Counted from the first letter of the stretch, positions 19,170 through 27,799 are shown. The stretch: DNA of 41,364 nt from Phytopythium helicoides (GCA_024867545.1 JANFNE010000088.1:1-41364), one strand, 5' to 3'. Program-made: numbers and translations. Notes: generated by a model from the letters alone, not told the origin.

Positions 19170-20912
19170 ATGAGCACTGCGAACGATATTCATAATTACG
19201 AACGTTCCGTTGAGCCTTCCGCCAACGAAACGCTATTTAATGCTAAGAAATGGACATTTATTCAGGACTCAACGTCAAATACCGGTCAATATTCCGGACA
19301 AATTCAGTTTAACCTCTCAACAATCAGCTCGCAAGCTTCGTTTGTCAATTGGCAAGAAGCGGTAATTGAGCTACCTATCAAGCTTCAGATTCTAAATGGA
19401 GGAGGAACTACACCAAATATTGCCTCATTAACCGCTGCTGCTACATACGATCAGCTTGTGCCTAAAGCTGGTGCTTGGCAATTCATTGATTCTGTTCAAG
19501 TTGTTGTAGATGGCGTAACAGTTCAAACTAATCAAATTCATGAAAATGTAAATGCTACTTTCAAAGCTTTAACAGAATGGAGTCAAGCTGATCTTCTTAC
19601 ATATGGTCATACTTCAACTTTTGCTCTTGACAAATTTGAACCACTTGTTGCTGGTATTACGCAATCTCTTGATAATGTTTCTACATCGAACTTCATGACT
19701 GCTACAAACAGTATTGGTGAATTTGGCCTTGCTAATACCGTAAATAACTCTGGCGCTCGTGAGCGTTGCAAATTTACGACTCTTGATCAGCAATCAACTA
19801 AACTTGCTCGTGATATCATGGGAAGCGATGCAAACATTCAAACTATTGGCAAAGCTCAGGTATGGACTGCCGCGGCTTCCAGTGCGGTTCCTGTAGGAGC
19901 CCCGCTATATGTAGCTCATTACATTGCTACTATCAAGCTACGTGATATTTGCGATTATTTTAAGAAGTGTCCTATGCAGAAAAACGTTAGCGGATACATT
20001 TACGTTAATTACAACAGCAGCACTACCTCAATTGCAGTTACAGCTGCAGGAACTGTAAATGCAAGCAACATTGCCTCCATTACAACAAACATGAACTATG
20101 GTAATACTTGCCCCATTCTCTACAATATATCATCTGCAAATGCAGCTACTACAGCTGCTGCAAACAGTGGAACTGGTTTAAGTGTTCCCGCAGGTCAAAT
20201 TCTTACAGTTATTGCAGATGTTAATGGAACTCAAAACACTACTGCTGGATTAAATCCTTCCCAGACGTTTAGTCGTCTATTAGTTCCAACATATTGGCCA
20301 AATCCTTCTGCTGATCATGCTCTAACTCAAAAGAAGACGTTCCGATACTTTGAGCGAATGACTAACAATTTCAAAGTCGCTCCGGGTGCTCAATTCACTT
20401 GGACTATTACAAATGGCGTATCTAACCCTAAAAAGCTATTTATGATGCCTGTGATTAACAATCCTACAGCTGGGTCAAATACTTTTGATTCGATCTTCCC
20501 TTTCCGTAGTCCTCTATCTACTATTCCTGCAACTTGCAGTCCATTCTGTAGTGTTAAGCAGCTACAGGTTACTGTTGGAAACATTCCTTGCTTTAACAAT
20601 CCTGTAAATTTCGGATATGATCACTACATCTCAGAAATTGCTCCTTCTGGTGCGGATGGAGGATTAGATGATGTTGTCACAGATGGACTTCTAAGTCAGC
20701 AGCTATGGGAGAGTCTCTACCGCTTTATTGCCGTTGATATCTCACGCCGCCTTCCATCGGAAGATGGTGCCGCGAAGGCAATCCAGATTAGTGGATACAA
20801 TAACACAAACTATCCTCTCACGATTTACTACCATGTATGGCGTGATGAGGTCGTAACTGTTGATACCGCAATGGGAACTGTAAGCAAAACGCCTACTCAA
20901 AGTAGTAGTTAA
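19170..20912 (+). CDS. MCP: Major capsid protein (double jelly-roll)
   Basis: A 580-residue protein from ATG 19170. The N-terminal block (NTGQYSGQIQFNLSTISSQA then FVNWQEAVIELPIKLQI) and the long beta-rich, Asn/Thr/Ser-rich remainder match major capsid proteins of polinton-like viruses, which form two upright jelly rolls and assemble as trimers into icosahedral capsids. Length is within the 500-650 residues usual for the group. The C-terminus (YNNTNYPLTIYYHVWRDEVV) fits a closing beta strand. It is the largest virion gene and is followed 50 bp later, same strand, by the 505-aa gene. Codons are AT-rich. The call rests on overall pattern plus the presence of the other three morphogenesis genes. 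Confidence 0.88.
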   Translation: MSTANDIHNYERSVEPSANETLFNAKKWTFIQDSTSNTGQYSGQIQFNLSTISSQASFVNWQEAVIELPIKLQILNGGGTTPNIASLTAAATYDQLVPKAGAWQFIDSVQVVVDGVTVQTNQIHENVNATFKALTEWSQADLLTYGHTSTFALDKFEPLVAGITQSLDNVSTSNFMTATNSIGEFGLANTVNNSGARERCKFTTLDQQSTKLARDIMGSDANIQTIGKAQVWTAAASSAVPVGAPLYVAHYIATIKLRDICDYFKKCPMQKNVSGYIYVNYNSSTTSIAVTAAGTVNASNIASITTNMNYGNTCPILYNISSANAATTAAANSGTGLSVPAGQILTVIADVNGTQNTTAGLNPSQTFSRLLVPTYWPNPSADHALTQKKTFRYFERMTNNFKVAPGAQFTWTITNGVSNPKKLFMMPVINNPTAGSNTFDSIFPFRSPLSTIPATCSPFCSVKQLQVTVGNIPCFNNPVNFGYDHYISEIAPSGADGGLDDVVTDGLLSQQLWESLYRFIAVDISRRLPSEDGAAKAIQISGYNNTNYPLTIYYHVWRDEVVTVDTAMGTVSKTPTQSSS

Positions 20913-20962
20913 TCTATTGAAACAATAATATATGTTTCATTGTATATAAGCTTACAGGCAAA
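20913..20962 (+). promoter_or_regulatory. Promoter of the 505-aa gene
   Basis: The 50-bp gap contains ATAATATATG and TGTATATAAG, the latter ending about 12 bp before the ATG, so the gene probably has its own transcript. Confidence 0.45.
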
Positions 20963-22480
20963 ATGATGTTCTTCGCCAGTAATCAGAAAAAGCAACATGC
21001 TTTTGATCGCTACTATAACTCAAAAGCCAAAAGTGATTTCAAGCAAGGAGTAAAACTCCGAGCTCTGATAAACAAAGAAGCTGCTGACAGCGCTCTTGCT
21101 GAACAACTCGCTTCGCTATATATACAAGCAGTTGGTAAAACAAAACAATATACTTACGATACGATTGACGACAAGTTAAAGAAATCTGCACCTCCTATTG
21201 TTAAAGATAAATCTAAAGTTGAAGTCAAAGTCAATTTAAAGAAAAGCAAGAAGCCTAAACGGGTCTATGTTCATCAATCAACTGATACGCAAGCTACCTC
21301 TTCAAAAAAAAAAGTAGATGAGCTACCCTCTCTATCAGAGGGGGACCTTGAAGATAAAGCTCCCATCCCTGAGACAATTGATTTGACAACTCCGGATGGT
21401 TCTCCTCCTCCTACTCCGCCAAGAAAGATGAGCGATGAGTTGCAGAAGTTCTACGATGCACCTTCTACTACTGCTTTTGTTAAAGAAGTTGCACAAGAGA
21501 ACAGAGATATACTTATGGAACCATCTGATGCTAAATCTAAAAGATCAATTAAAACAATTAAACGATTAGTTAAAAACTACATTTCAAGATATAAGGAATC
21601 TCAACGAACAGGAAGACAGAATAAAAGCAGACTCAATCGGCAAGAGGTTCGTCAGGCGCAGATTGATATTTTTAATGGTATTGTTGAAGAGATTAAAGAA
21701 CAGACTCCTCCGACTTCTCCAAGACAGCAAGGCGTTGCTGTTCCTACGACCCCTTTTCCACCATCACCAGTTCGCCGCCCATCCTCTCCAGCAATCAAGA
21801 GAGAGCCTTCTCGTCCTATCTCTACACGTAGAAGACCTCCAACTCCTGATACAATTGATTTGATTACTCCCCCATCATCACCTCAAATGCGAACCAGATC
21901 TGCGCCAAGTTCTCCTGCACGTTCTCCAAAACGTGAGCGTGGGACAACTGCATCAAATCCTATTGATTTGACGAGCCCTCCGTCATCACCTCCAACGCAA
22001 GTTCAATCAGCACCGACTACTCCAAGAAACAAACGCCAGCGTCCTGTTTCTGTTAGAAAATCACCTAACAAACGAGAGAAAAAAAAGAACAATGCTGACA
22101 ACATCTTCAATGCACGCGAAAACACAACGAGCGGGATTACGCCTGATTCTGAAGATGATCCTGAAGTTCAACGAGAACTTGCCGAGGAACTACGCCTTGC
22201 TCAATCAAATCCTCAGGTCGTTAAAGGCTACACAAAGATCATCAATGACTACAACAAATCTACAGCGCGTTCAGATTTCTATGATGAAATTCGCAGTCAG
22301 TTTCAATCCGCTGTTGATGATCGCCGTGGCGAAGGCTACTTTGACGATAATGCCCCATCTACTATTGGATATGGAGCACGTAGCAAGGAAGCTCTTGATA
22401 AATACAAGGATGTCATGAAGAAATGGCTTGATGGTGTTTTCACCACTCAAGGTCCTTCGCGAACTCAAGCAATTGTTTGA
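20963..22480 (+). CDS. Pro/Ser-rich viral protein with three IDLT (SIM-like) motifs
   Basis: A 505-residue protein. The N-terminal 80 residues look helical and basic (FDRYYNSKAKSDFKQGVKLR). A largely disordered centre (about 85-375) is rich in TPP/SSP and Lys/Arg and contains PETIDLTTPDGSPP, PDTIDLITPPSSP and SNPIDLTSPPSSPP at about residues 138, 296 and 332. A folded C-terminus (about 395-505: EVQRELAEELRLAQSNPQVV) ends with FTTQGPSRTQAIV. The hydrophobic-IDLT core beside Ser/Asp and Pro-directed phosphosites resembles SUMO-interacting motifs. It lies just downstream of the major capsid gene, so a structural or assembly role is possible. I recognise no family; SUMO binding is inference. Confidence 0.65.
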   Translation: MMFFASNQKKQHAFDRYYNSKAKSDFKQGVKLRALINKEAADSALAEQLASLYIQAVGKTKQYTYDTIDDKLKKSAPPIVKDKSKVEVKVNLKKSKKPKRVYVHQSTDTQATSSKKKVDELPSLSEGDLEDKAPIPETIDLTTPDGSPPPTPPRKMSDELQKFYDAPSTTAFVKEVAQENRDILMEPSDAKSKRSIKTIKRLVKNYISRYKESQRTGRQNKSRLNRQEVRQAQIDIFNGIVEEIKEQTPPTSPRQQGVAVPTTPFPPSPVRRPSSPAIKREPSRPISTRRRPPTPDTIDLITPPSSPQMRTRSAPSSPARSPKRERGTTASNPIDLTSPPSSPPTQVQSAPTTPRNKRQRPVSVRKSPNKREKKKNNADNIFNARENTTSGITPDSEDDPEVQRELAEELRLAQSNPQVVKGYTKIINDYNKSTARSDFYDEIRSQFQSAVDDRRGEGYFDDNAPSTIGYGARSKEALDKYKDVMKKWLDGVFTTQGPSRTQAIV

Positions 22481-22518
22481 ACATAATAAGAGGATAGAAC
22501 TCAACGACATGTATTTTT

Positions 22519-22588
22519 TTTCGATTACAACTCAACCACCTCAAGCATGATCAACAGCCCCGCCACTTTCGGCATCCTTCGCCTCTTG
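22519..22588 (+). repeat. Left copy of 70-bp imperfect inverted repeat bounding a GC-rich cassette
   Basis: Aligns with the reverse complement of 23089-23160 at roughly three quarters identity, including CATGATCAACAGCC and CGCCACTTTC. It brackets the GC-rich gene on both sides. Confidence 0.75.
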
Positions 22589-23131
22589 GCGTTGGCGCTT
22601 CGGTTCGGGCTTGATCTCTTCCGCATCGCGTCCGCGCTTTCGAGCAGCAGAGCGAGTTATCGGTGGCGAAGGCGGCGGTGTTGGTTCCTCCTTGACGTCG
22701 TCGCTCTTGGAGTCCTCTTGCGGCGGAGTTGTCGGCATTGGAGTAGGCGCACGTTGCTCGCTCTTGATCTCCTCGTCCGATAATCCAGCGAAGGTGTCGA
22801 GCTCATCGCCGAACGTAGATACCGAGTCGTTGTCGCTGTCGCCATGCGTGCCGGATGAAACAACGAATGCAGCAACAGTCGGTGGTGGGGTCGTCGGAGG
22901 AGGCGTCGGTTGCTGGCGGCGGCGGCGTTCCGTTGCGTAGGTCGTCATCATCTCGTTGTAGTAGCGCTGCTCGCCTCTTGGTCCGTCGATCATTGCGCGC
23001 AGGCCCTCTCGAAGTAGTCGTTCCTCCCAGTCTTCAAGGTCGAGATTCGAGACCATCGACTCGAAGTTCAGCCATGATGAAATGGCGGCCGAAAGTCGAA
23101 GAGCGCGGAAAGTGGCGAGGCTGTTGATCAT
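22541..23131 (-). CDS. Hypothetical GC-rich viral cargo protein, about 196 aa
   Basis: The frame is open to 23272, but upstream of 23169 it overlaps the better-supported gene 23169-23420. I choose ATG 23131 (MINSLATFRALRLSAAISSW), where GC content jumps; ATGs at 23215 and 23260 are alternatives. About 75 residues look folded (SNLDLEDWEERLLREGLRAM). The rest is Pro/Thr/Ser- and acid-rich (PTPPPTTPPPT; EEPTPPPSPP) and ends with basic clusters (AARKRGRD, PEPKRQRQ) that could be nuclear-localisation signals. No family recognised. Codon use is host-like, no TATA box precedes it, and a 70-bp inverted repeat brackets it; together these suggest acquisition as a cassette. It is convergent with the 505-aa gene. 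Confidence 0.5.
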   Translation of the reverse strand: MINSLATFRALRLSAAISSWLNFESMVSNLDLEDWEERLLREGLRAMIDGPRGEQRYYNEMMTTYATERRRRQQPTPPPTTPPPTVAAFVVSSGTHGDSDNDSVSTFGDELDTFAGLSDEEIKSEQRAPTPMPTTPPQEDSKSDDVKEEPTPPPSPPITRSAARKRGRDAEEIKPEPKRQRQEAKDAESGGAVDHA

Positions 23132-23160
23132 GGTTGAGGCGGTCGAGTCGAAATGCGAAA
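23089..23160 (-). repeat. Right copy of 70-bp imperfect inverted repeat
   Basis: Inverted partner of 22519-22588; it contains the chosen start codon of the GC-rich gene (ATGATCAACAGCCTCGCCAC on the minus strand). Confidence 0.75.
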
Positions 23161-23168
23161 TGAGACGG

Positions 23169-23420
23169 TTACCATAAGTAGCGGCGAGCAAGAATCCCCG
23201 CTGGACCGCTATCATTTCTATGTCGCATGAGATATTTCTTGCGTCTCTCTTGATCGCCATGATCCAAATCACTATAAAGCCGGAGAGGCGTCCTGTCTTT
23301 GTATTGCTGATATGGAAGCTGGCCGAAATGAACCCACTGTTGCTTGCCTTTCCATATTACTAACGCTTTGTATTTCTTGAACTTCTGTGATGGAGGAAGA
23401 ATCTCAAGAACCTTCAACAT
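23169..23420 (-). CDS. DUF5754-like small viral protein, 83 aa
   Basis: Starts at ATG 23420 (MLKVLEILPPSQKFKKYKAL). The pattern KKYKALVIWKGK...VHFGQLPYQQY, a short acidic stretch, then RRKKYLMRHR and a terminal AGILARRYLW follows the small basic proteins of giant viruses and their relatives grouped as DUF5754 (VHFG...YxDY...RKxRYxxRH...GxxxRWxLW). Their function is not established. Upstream CATATATCAG provides a TATA-like box about 25 bp before the start. It is AT-rich, in contrast to the cassette immediately downstream, which may have been inserted against its 3' end. Confidence 0.6.
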   Translation of the reverse strand: MLKVLEILPPSQKFKKYKALVIWKGKQQWVHFGQLPYQQYKDRTPLRLYSDLDHGDQERRKKYLMRHRNDSGPAGILARRYLW

Positions 23421-23511
23421 GATAGATTAGTCCGATTGCTGATATATGATTGCTGATATTTTGTCTCATTTCTATTCTGATATATTTGGATACTAATATA
23501 GTAGCACTACG

Positions 23512-24003
23512 ATGGAATACATAGACGTAATTGGATTTGAAGGATTGTATAAAATAAGCTCAACAGGCGAAGTTGTATCCACTAAACGTCGTGGGACAAA
23601 AACTCCAGTTCTCAACCCAAATCTTGGCAAAAACGGATACTTAAGCGTATGCCTTCGAAACAAAGATAAAACTAAAAAAATGACGATTCATCGTTTAATT
23701 GCTATCCATTTCATTCCAAATCCACAAAACTTGACAGTTGTTGATCATATCAACCGCAATAAAACTGATAACCGCGTAGAAAATCTTAGGTGGGTATCTC
23801 CATCAGAAAATTGTAAAAACCGAACACGTGCGGGTTGCATTTCCATTGATAGACGAGCTATTAATGGAAAACTTTATGAATACTATAGAGTTTTCTATAC
23901 TCCGATTCATGAAACTAAGCGTATCTCAAAAAGATTCAAGACAAGAGAAGAAGCTGAACAATATTTGACTGGTCTGATTCAGGAGCATCCCGAGTTTCTA
24001 TGA
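23512..24003 (+). CDS. NUMOD4-HNH homing endonuclease-like protein
   Basis: A 163-residue protein. Residues 1-45 (YIDVIGFEGLYKISSTGEVV) form a NUMOD4 DNA-binding motif. Residues about 60-105 carry the HNH_3 nuclease core: MTIHRLIAIHFIPNP, VVDHINRNKTDNRVENLRWV and SENCKN, with the metal-binding His and Asn visible. The C-terminal part (YYRVFYTPIHETKRISKRFK) resembles an AP2-like DNA-binding segment. Free-standing enzymes like this are selfish genes that spread by cutting alleles lacking them; they are common in phage and giant-virus genomes. It has its own TATATTTGG/AATATAG box upstream and is convergent with the fibre gene, 7 bp apart. Confidence 0.85.
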   Translation: MEYIDVIGFEGLYKISSTGEVVSTKRRGTKTPVLNPNLGKNGYLSVCLRNKDKTKKMTIHRLIAIHFIPNPQNLTVVDHINRNKTDNRVENLRWVSPSENCKNRTRAGCISIDRRAINGKLYEYYRVFYTPIHETKRISKRFKTREEAEQYLTGLIQEHPEFL

Positions 24004-24010
24004 TTATGTA

Positions 24011-25534
24011 TCATTTTTTTGTCTCAAGCTGCGATACGCGATCCTTCAAATCATTTATGATTGATTGCTGTTGTTGCATAGCCTTGATGAGAACGGGGAT
24101 GAGCTGTGTGTATTCAATGCTCATCATCACGGGAGAATCTTCGCGATCATTCTCATCCCCTGACGTAGAAACGCATTCAGGGATGATGGGGAGAACTTCC
24201 TGAGCAATCAATCCTATGTTGTATCCTTCCTCAGGCTGACTTTTCAGAAGGTATCTCACTGGATTAAGTTGCATAATCGTATCAATAGAGTAATCAATTG
24301 CTGAGATATCAGTTTTTAATCTAATATCAGAGGTTGTATTCCAGCCTGAAGAATACATGCTTACACCGCCTCCTCCAGAATCCCATTTAAACATATTATT
24401 ATTACCATCAGCTGTTGCTAATACCTGACATAAGCCTATTCGCGTTCTATTGCCAGTCGTATCATGCGGTCCGATGCCTCCTTGCGATACTGAATCAGTT
24501 CCTTGTGCTCCATTTTGTAAGCGCCATACATATTTAGGCGTTATGAATGAGGATCCTACTGAATCACTTGATGAGTAGTAACCATGAGCTTGAGCTCCAG
24601 CTTGAATTACTGCTAATCCCCAATAAGCGTCTAACATAGTTGTTGTTGGTTGAATGCCTCCTATCTGCACTGTCTTGTTGTAATAAAGATTCATAATGCC
24701 TCTATCTATTGATGATACTGTTCCATCAGTGAAACAATGTGATGGTAAAGTATTGCTCGTGCCATATCTGTTAGTTCGGTATTGTATGTTTCCCGATCCT
24801 CTCGATGCTGATAGCACTAAACCGATAATTCCATTGCAATAAATACTTGAATTGAGATCTACTGTTCCTACAGCTCTACAAAACTGAACAGCGTTAGTTT
24901 GAGGTAAGTTAAAATCACCTGCTAACATGCTAATTCCTGAGTCATTAATACTAAGACCACCGTTTAAGACAGCTCCGCCTGCTGAAACAACAAAATTAGA
25001 TACAGTAGCGGATGAACTTGCAGTAAGATTTGTTGCTGTTAATGATCCAGTTGTAATCGCATTAGGGGCGGATAAAACTCCGGTTGATGTCAATGTAATA
25101 TTCTTTATGTTAGAGATATTCAACGATGCATCTACTATAAGAGCTTTACTTGCGCTTGCAGTTCCAGCAGTTGCACTCAGTCGTGATATATCATATGTTG
25201 TTCCACCTTGTTGGTATGTTGTTGCATTAATCGTTGTAGCAGATAATGAATTGATTCCTGTTATGTTTGAACTTGCATCTAAAATAAGAGCTTTACTTGC
25301 AGAAGCAGTTCCAGCTACTACGCCGGTAATAGCAGCGAGAGAAAGCGATTGACCACCGATAGTAAGATTACCGGCATCAACTGTTCCGCTGACACTAAGA
25401 CTACCAGTAATATAACCACCGCCAAGCTGTAAATAACGCTTGTCAGCATCTGAGATCGTTAGAGGATTTGTAGAATTGGAAAAGAAAGACGAATTGAATA
25501 TAGGTGTTTGCCAGATGGGCGGTAGCGATGACAT
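24011..25534 (-). CDS. Fibre-like protein with C-terminal S74 intramolecular chaperone
   Basis: A 507-residue protein. The N-terminal part (SLPPIWQTPIFNSSFFSNST) probably anchors it. The shaft carries two near copies of GTASASKAL(I)(L/V)DAS.NI and many short beta repeats. The C-terminal 110 residues are a Peptidase_S74 domain: SDIRLKTDISAIDYSIDTIM, LNPVRY, YNIGLIAQEVLPIIPE, then a terminal coiled coil (IINDLKDRVSQLETKK). In phage tailspikes and fibres this domain drives trimerisation and cuts itself off before a Ser-Asp like the one seen in SDIRLK. The protein is probably a receptor-binding spike at capsid vertices. It shares a 31-bp promoter with the ATPase gene. Confidence 0.82.
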   Translation of the reverse strand: MSSLPPIWQTPIFNSSFFSNSTNPLTISDADKRYLQLGGGYITGSLSVSGTVDAGNLTIGGQSLSLAAITGVVAGTASASKALILDASSNITGINSLSATTINATTYQQGGTTYDISRLSATAGTASASKALIVDASLNISNIKNITLTSTGVLSAPNAITTGSLTATNLTASSSATVSNFVVSAGGAVLNGGLSINDSGISMLAGDFNLPQTNAVQFCRAVGTVDLNSSIYCNGIIGLVLSASRGSGNIQYRTNRYGTSNTLPSHCFTDGTVSSIDRGIMNLYYNKTVQIGGIQPTTTMLDAYWGLAVIQAGAQAHGYYSSSDSVGSSFITPKYVWRLQNGAQGTDSVSQGGIGPHDTTGNRTRIGLCQVLATADGNNNMFKWDSGGGGVSMYSSGWNTTSDIRLKTDISAIDYSIDTIMQLNPVRYLLKSQPEEGYNIGLIAQEVLPIIPECVSTSGDENDREDSPVMMSIEYTQLIPVLIKAMQQQQSIINDLKDRVSQLETKK

Positions 25535-25565
25535 GACTTTTCACTTTGTATATATAGCAAGAGAA
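25535..25565. promoter_or_regulatory. Shared 31-bp bidirectional TATA promoter, fibre/ATPase
   Basis: TTTGTATATATAGCAAG reads TATATA on both strands and is almost centred between the two start codons, ATG 25534 on minus and ATG 25566 on plus. Confidence 0.6.
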
Positions 25566-26210
25566 ATGCCTATTCACAATTTCTATACTTCGATTGATAA
25601 GAAGAAGCTCCGCAAGTATCCAAAGAACGATGTATTTGAGCTCCCCTTCAGAAGCACGTTTAGTGCTCCAAGTGGCGCAGGTAAATCAAATACAGTTTTA
25701 AACATAATAGCTTTGTTGAATAAAGCATTTACAAAAATAGTTGTCGTAACTAAAGAACAAGAGGCGCTTTATGAGCATCTAAAAGATACGATACAAGGAG
25801 TTGAGGTAATTGAAAATGGCAACGTTCCTTCATTAGAAGAATATGATAAAGAGACCTCTAAGTTGATGATACTGGACGATTTAGTTCTCGAAAAGAAACA
25901 AACTCAAGGTCAAATCGGGCAGCTATTCATTCGCGGGAGAAAGCTGGGCTGGACAACAATTTACATATCACAAAGCTACTTCGGCATATCAAAGTTAATT
26001 CGCATTAATAGTCAAGAAGTATTTCTCGGACGCAACCTTACTCAGAGAGATCTAAAAATCATCATTCGCGATTTTCCATCGGATATGTCAATTGCTGATT
26101 TTGTTGCACTGTATAAACGCATAACTGCCGAACCGCTAAGCTCAATGCGCATTGATGTGATCAAGCGTAAGATCTATAAGAACATTACTGAATATGTCTG
26201 TGATTTGTAG
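25566..26210 (+). CDS. DNA-packaging ATPase (FtsK/HerA A32-type)
   Basis: I start it at ATG 25566 (MPIHNFYTSIDKKKLRKYPK), downstream of the TATA box; an in-frame ATG at 25533 would overlap the fibre start and lacks a promoter. The 214-residue protein has Walker A SAPSGAGKSNT at about residue 37, Walker B KLMILDDLVLE near 105, and the downstream QSYFGISKLIRINSQEVFLG region typical of A32-like ATPases. These enzymes pump DNA into preformed capsids in PLVs, virophages and giant viruses. Size and motifs are normal for the group. Confidence 0.9.
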   Translation: MPIHNFYTSIDKKKLRKYPKNDVFELPFRSTFSAPSGAGKSNTVLNIIALLNKAFTKIVVVTKEQEALYEHLKDTIQGVEVIENGNVPSLEEYDKETSKLMILDDLVLEKKQTQGQIGQLFIRGRKLGWTTIYISQSYFGISKLIRINSQEVFLGRNLTQRDLKIIIRDFPSDMSIADFVALYKRITAEPLSSMRIDVIKRKIYKNITEYVCDL

Positions 26211-26278
26211 ATGCCAAAGTCAATACGAGTTCATACTAAAACAAAAAAAAAAACATCAAGCATGGTTGCAATCTGTAT

Positions 26279-26566
26279 CTAAAGCTTAAGCGGTGTTCGC
26301 GTTGGTAAGTTCTTAGGATTCTTTGATACTATCTGATAGACTACTACAGTTCCATCTTTTTTTTTCTCGGAATACACTCCGTATTGATAAAGTTCTGTTA
26401 AACTATTCATTAAACCAAACCATTTCTCATGAAAATCCTCTATACCATATTTTGTATTTGGGTAGTTCTTCTCTTTCCATTCTACTACCTCTTCGTATGT
26501 AAATGTGTCTCTCGGAAAAGAAATGAATGTAGGTTCAGCTAAATAATATAACTGATCTGAATCCAT
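26279..26566 (-). CDS. Small hypothetical viral protein, 95 aa
   Basis: Starts at ATG 26566 (MDSDQLYYLAEPTFISFPRD). Mixed acidic/aromatic, with a short predicted helix (TYEEVVEWKEKN) and a C-terminal basic stretch. Upstream minus-strand AAATATATATAGCAAC matches the ATPase/fibre box. No family recognised. Confidence 0.6.
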   Translation of the reverse strand: MDSDQLYYLAEPTFISFPRDTFTYEEVVEWKEKNYPNTKYGIEDFHEKWFGLMNSLTELYQYGVYSEKKKDGTVVVYQIVSKNPKNLPTRTPLKL

Positions 26567-26621
26567 GGTTGTTGTGTAGATGTTGCTATATATATTTGAT
26601 TAGACATATTAAATACAAAAA

Positions 26622-27476
26622 CTAAATGGTTGAATCAGTTTTTTTGGGTCTAATTAGCAGACGTATGCATACATTTGGATCTATGATCTGTAAAGGAAGC
26701 ATTGATTGATCATAAAACCCAATTGTCAGTTCGCTGTTTGCTCCTTGCATTGGTGTAAATGTAATACCGTTGCCTTGTGATGTTGTTATCAATCCGCCAT
26801 ATCCAACTCCAGCAGAAGTGAATGTATGAAGCACTTGTGAATTACTTGCTAACGGATTGTAAAGATTACTACAGCCTACAACAACAGCAGCAATGGGATC
26901 TATTTGCGGAACAAGGTTACTGTTAATACTGTAAATACTTGTTTGTTGCACGGATGGGTATATCCCTTGCGAAAGTCCAACAATAGCACTGAATGAAGTA
27001 GATCCACTATCAACGATTTGTAACTGTGGAGTATAGCCTCCGGTTGAAAACGCAGGAGCTCCACTTGGCTGAGTAAAACCGCTCTGAGCAATATACGGAG
27101 TCATTGTAAATTGGATGGCATACGCGGATGGATTCTCTGATACACCGATAAAGTATTGATAGCTTCCTGTTGTTGAATTAATGAGATACAGTTTGTTTTG
27201 AATTGACCAATATTGCAAATACGAATTGAGATCTGAGGCGTCATAAGTTCCATCCGGTAAAGTTATCGTGTAAGTGGTCGTGGTGCTACCAACCGGCCAG
27301 ATGATTTTAAATGTGTTATTGCCTCTTTGCGCGGTAATCGCTTTCCAGCTGTAGTAGATGCTAATGGATCCGAGAGCAATTTCATATTGAGAGAAATCAA
27401 CCGGTCGTGATAGTTTATACGTGAATTGATGAGTGCTTACCTGATTATTGATATTTAGTAGAATCGGAAAGCTCAT
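26622..27476 (-). CDS. mCP: Minor capsid protein (penton)
   Basis: A 284-residue protein beginning MSFPILLNINNQVSTHQFTY. The block YEIALGSISIYYSWKAI followed by NNTFKIIWPVG and YTITLPDGTYDASDLNSYLQ is the recognisable N-terminal signature of penton/minor capsid proteins in polinton-like viruses. The rest is beta-rich (VVVGCSNLYNPLA, GFYDQSMLPLQIIDPNVCIR, LLIRP). Single jelly-roll pentons occupy the fivefold vertices and hold fibres. The protein shares a 59-bp AT-rich promoter region with the 87-aa gene (TTATATAGAAC). Confidence 0.85.
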   Translation of the reverse strand: MSFPILLNINNQVSTHQFTYKLSRPVDFSQYEIALGSISIYYSWKAITAQRGNNTFKIIWPVGSTTTTYTITLPDGTYDASDLNSYLQYWSIQNKLYLINSTTGSYQYFIGVSENPSAYAIQFTMTPYIAQSGFTQPSGAPAFSTGGYTPQLQIVDSGSTSFSAIVGLSQGIYPSVQQTSIYSINSNLVPQIDPIAAVVVGCSNLYNPLASNSQVLHTFTSAGVGYGGLITTSQGNGITFTPMQGANSELTIGFYDQSMLPLQIIDPNVCIRLLIRPKKTDSTI

Positions 27477-27535
27477 CGTCTTTTATCTCGGCTTATATAG
27501 AACTAAAGATCTTTTGTAATTGTTTAACAAATAGA
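27477..27535. promoter_or_regulatory. Shared promoter, penton/87-aa gene
   Basis: GGCTTATATAGAAC sits in the 59-bp gap, TATA-like on both strands. Confidence 0.5.
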
Positions 27536-27799
27536 ATGTTAAGACGAAAGAGAATCCGGCGATCATTAATGCCAACGCTGGCTGATATGGAGATAGATGG
27601 TAATGGAGTAGATGCAACTTCAGGCGCATACCACAAAAAACCGCTAACTGAATCAAAGAGAGATCATGGAACAACAAATATAGAACAATTAACTAACCAA
27701 TTAGAGAAGATAACACTCAAGAAACTTGCGCATGATGCAAAAAAAGCAAAGAAGCCAAAATACATCGATACGAGCAAACTCTTGCGATTTAGTCGTTGA
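27536..27799 (+). CDS. Small basic hypothetical viral protein, 87 aa
   Basis: Starts at ATG 27536 (MLRRKRIRRSLMPTLADMEI). Strongly basic at both ends, with a helical KKLAHDAKKAKKPKYIDTSK near the C-terminus. It may bind DNA or pack in the capsid, but no family is recognised. Its 3' end overlaps that of the convergent 148-aa gene by 11 bp. Confidence 0.5.
   Translation: MLRRKRIRRSLMPTLADMEIDGNGVDATSGAYHKKPLTESKRDHGTTNIEQLTNQLEKITLKKLAHDAKKAKKPKYIDTSKLLRFSR

Noticed and set aside
25440..25565. Upstream extension of the ATPase frame
   Set aside because: It overlaps the start of the fibre gene on the other strand and lies before the TATA box; ATG 25566 fits better.
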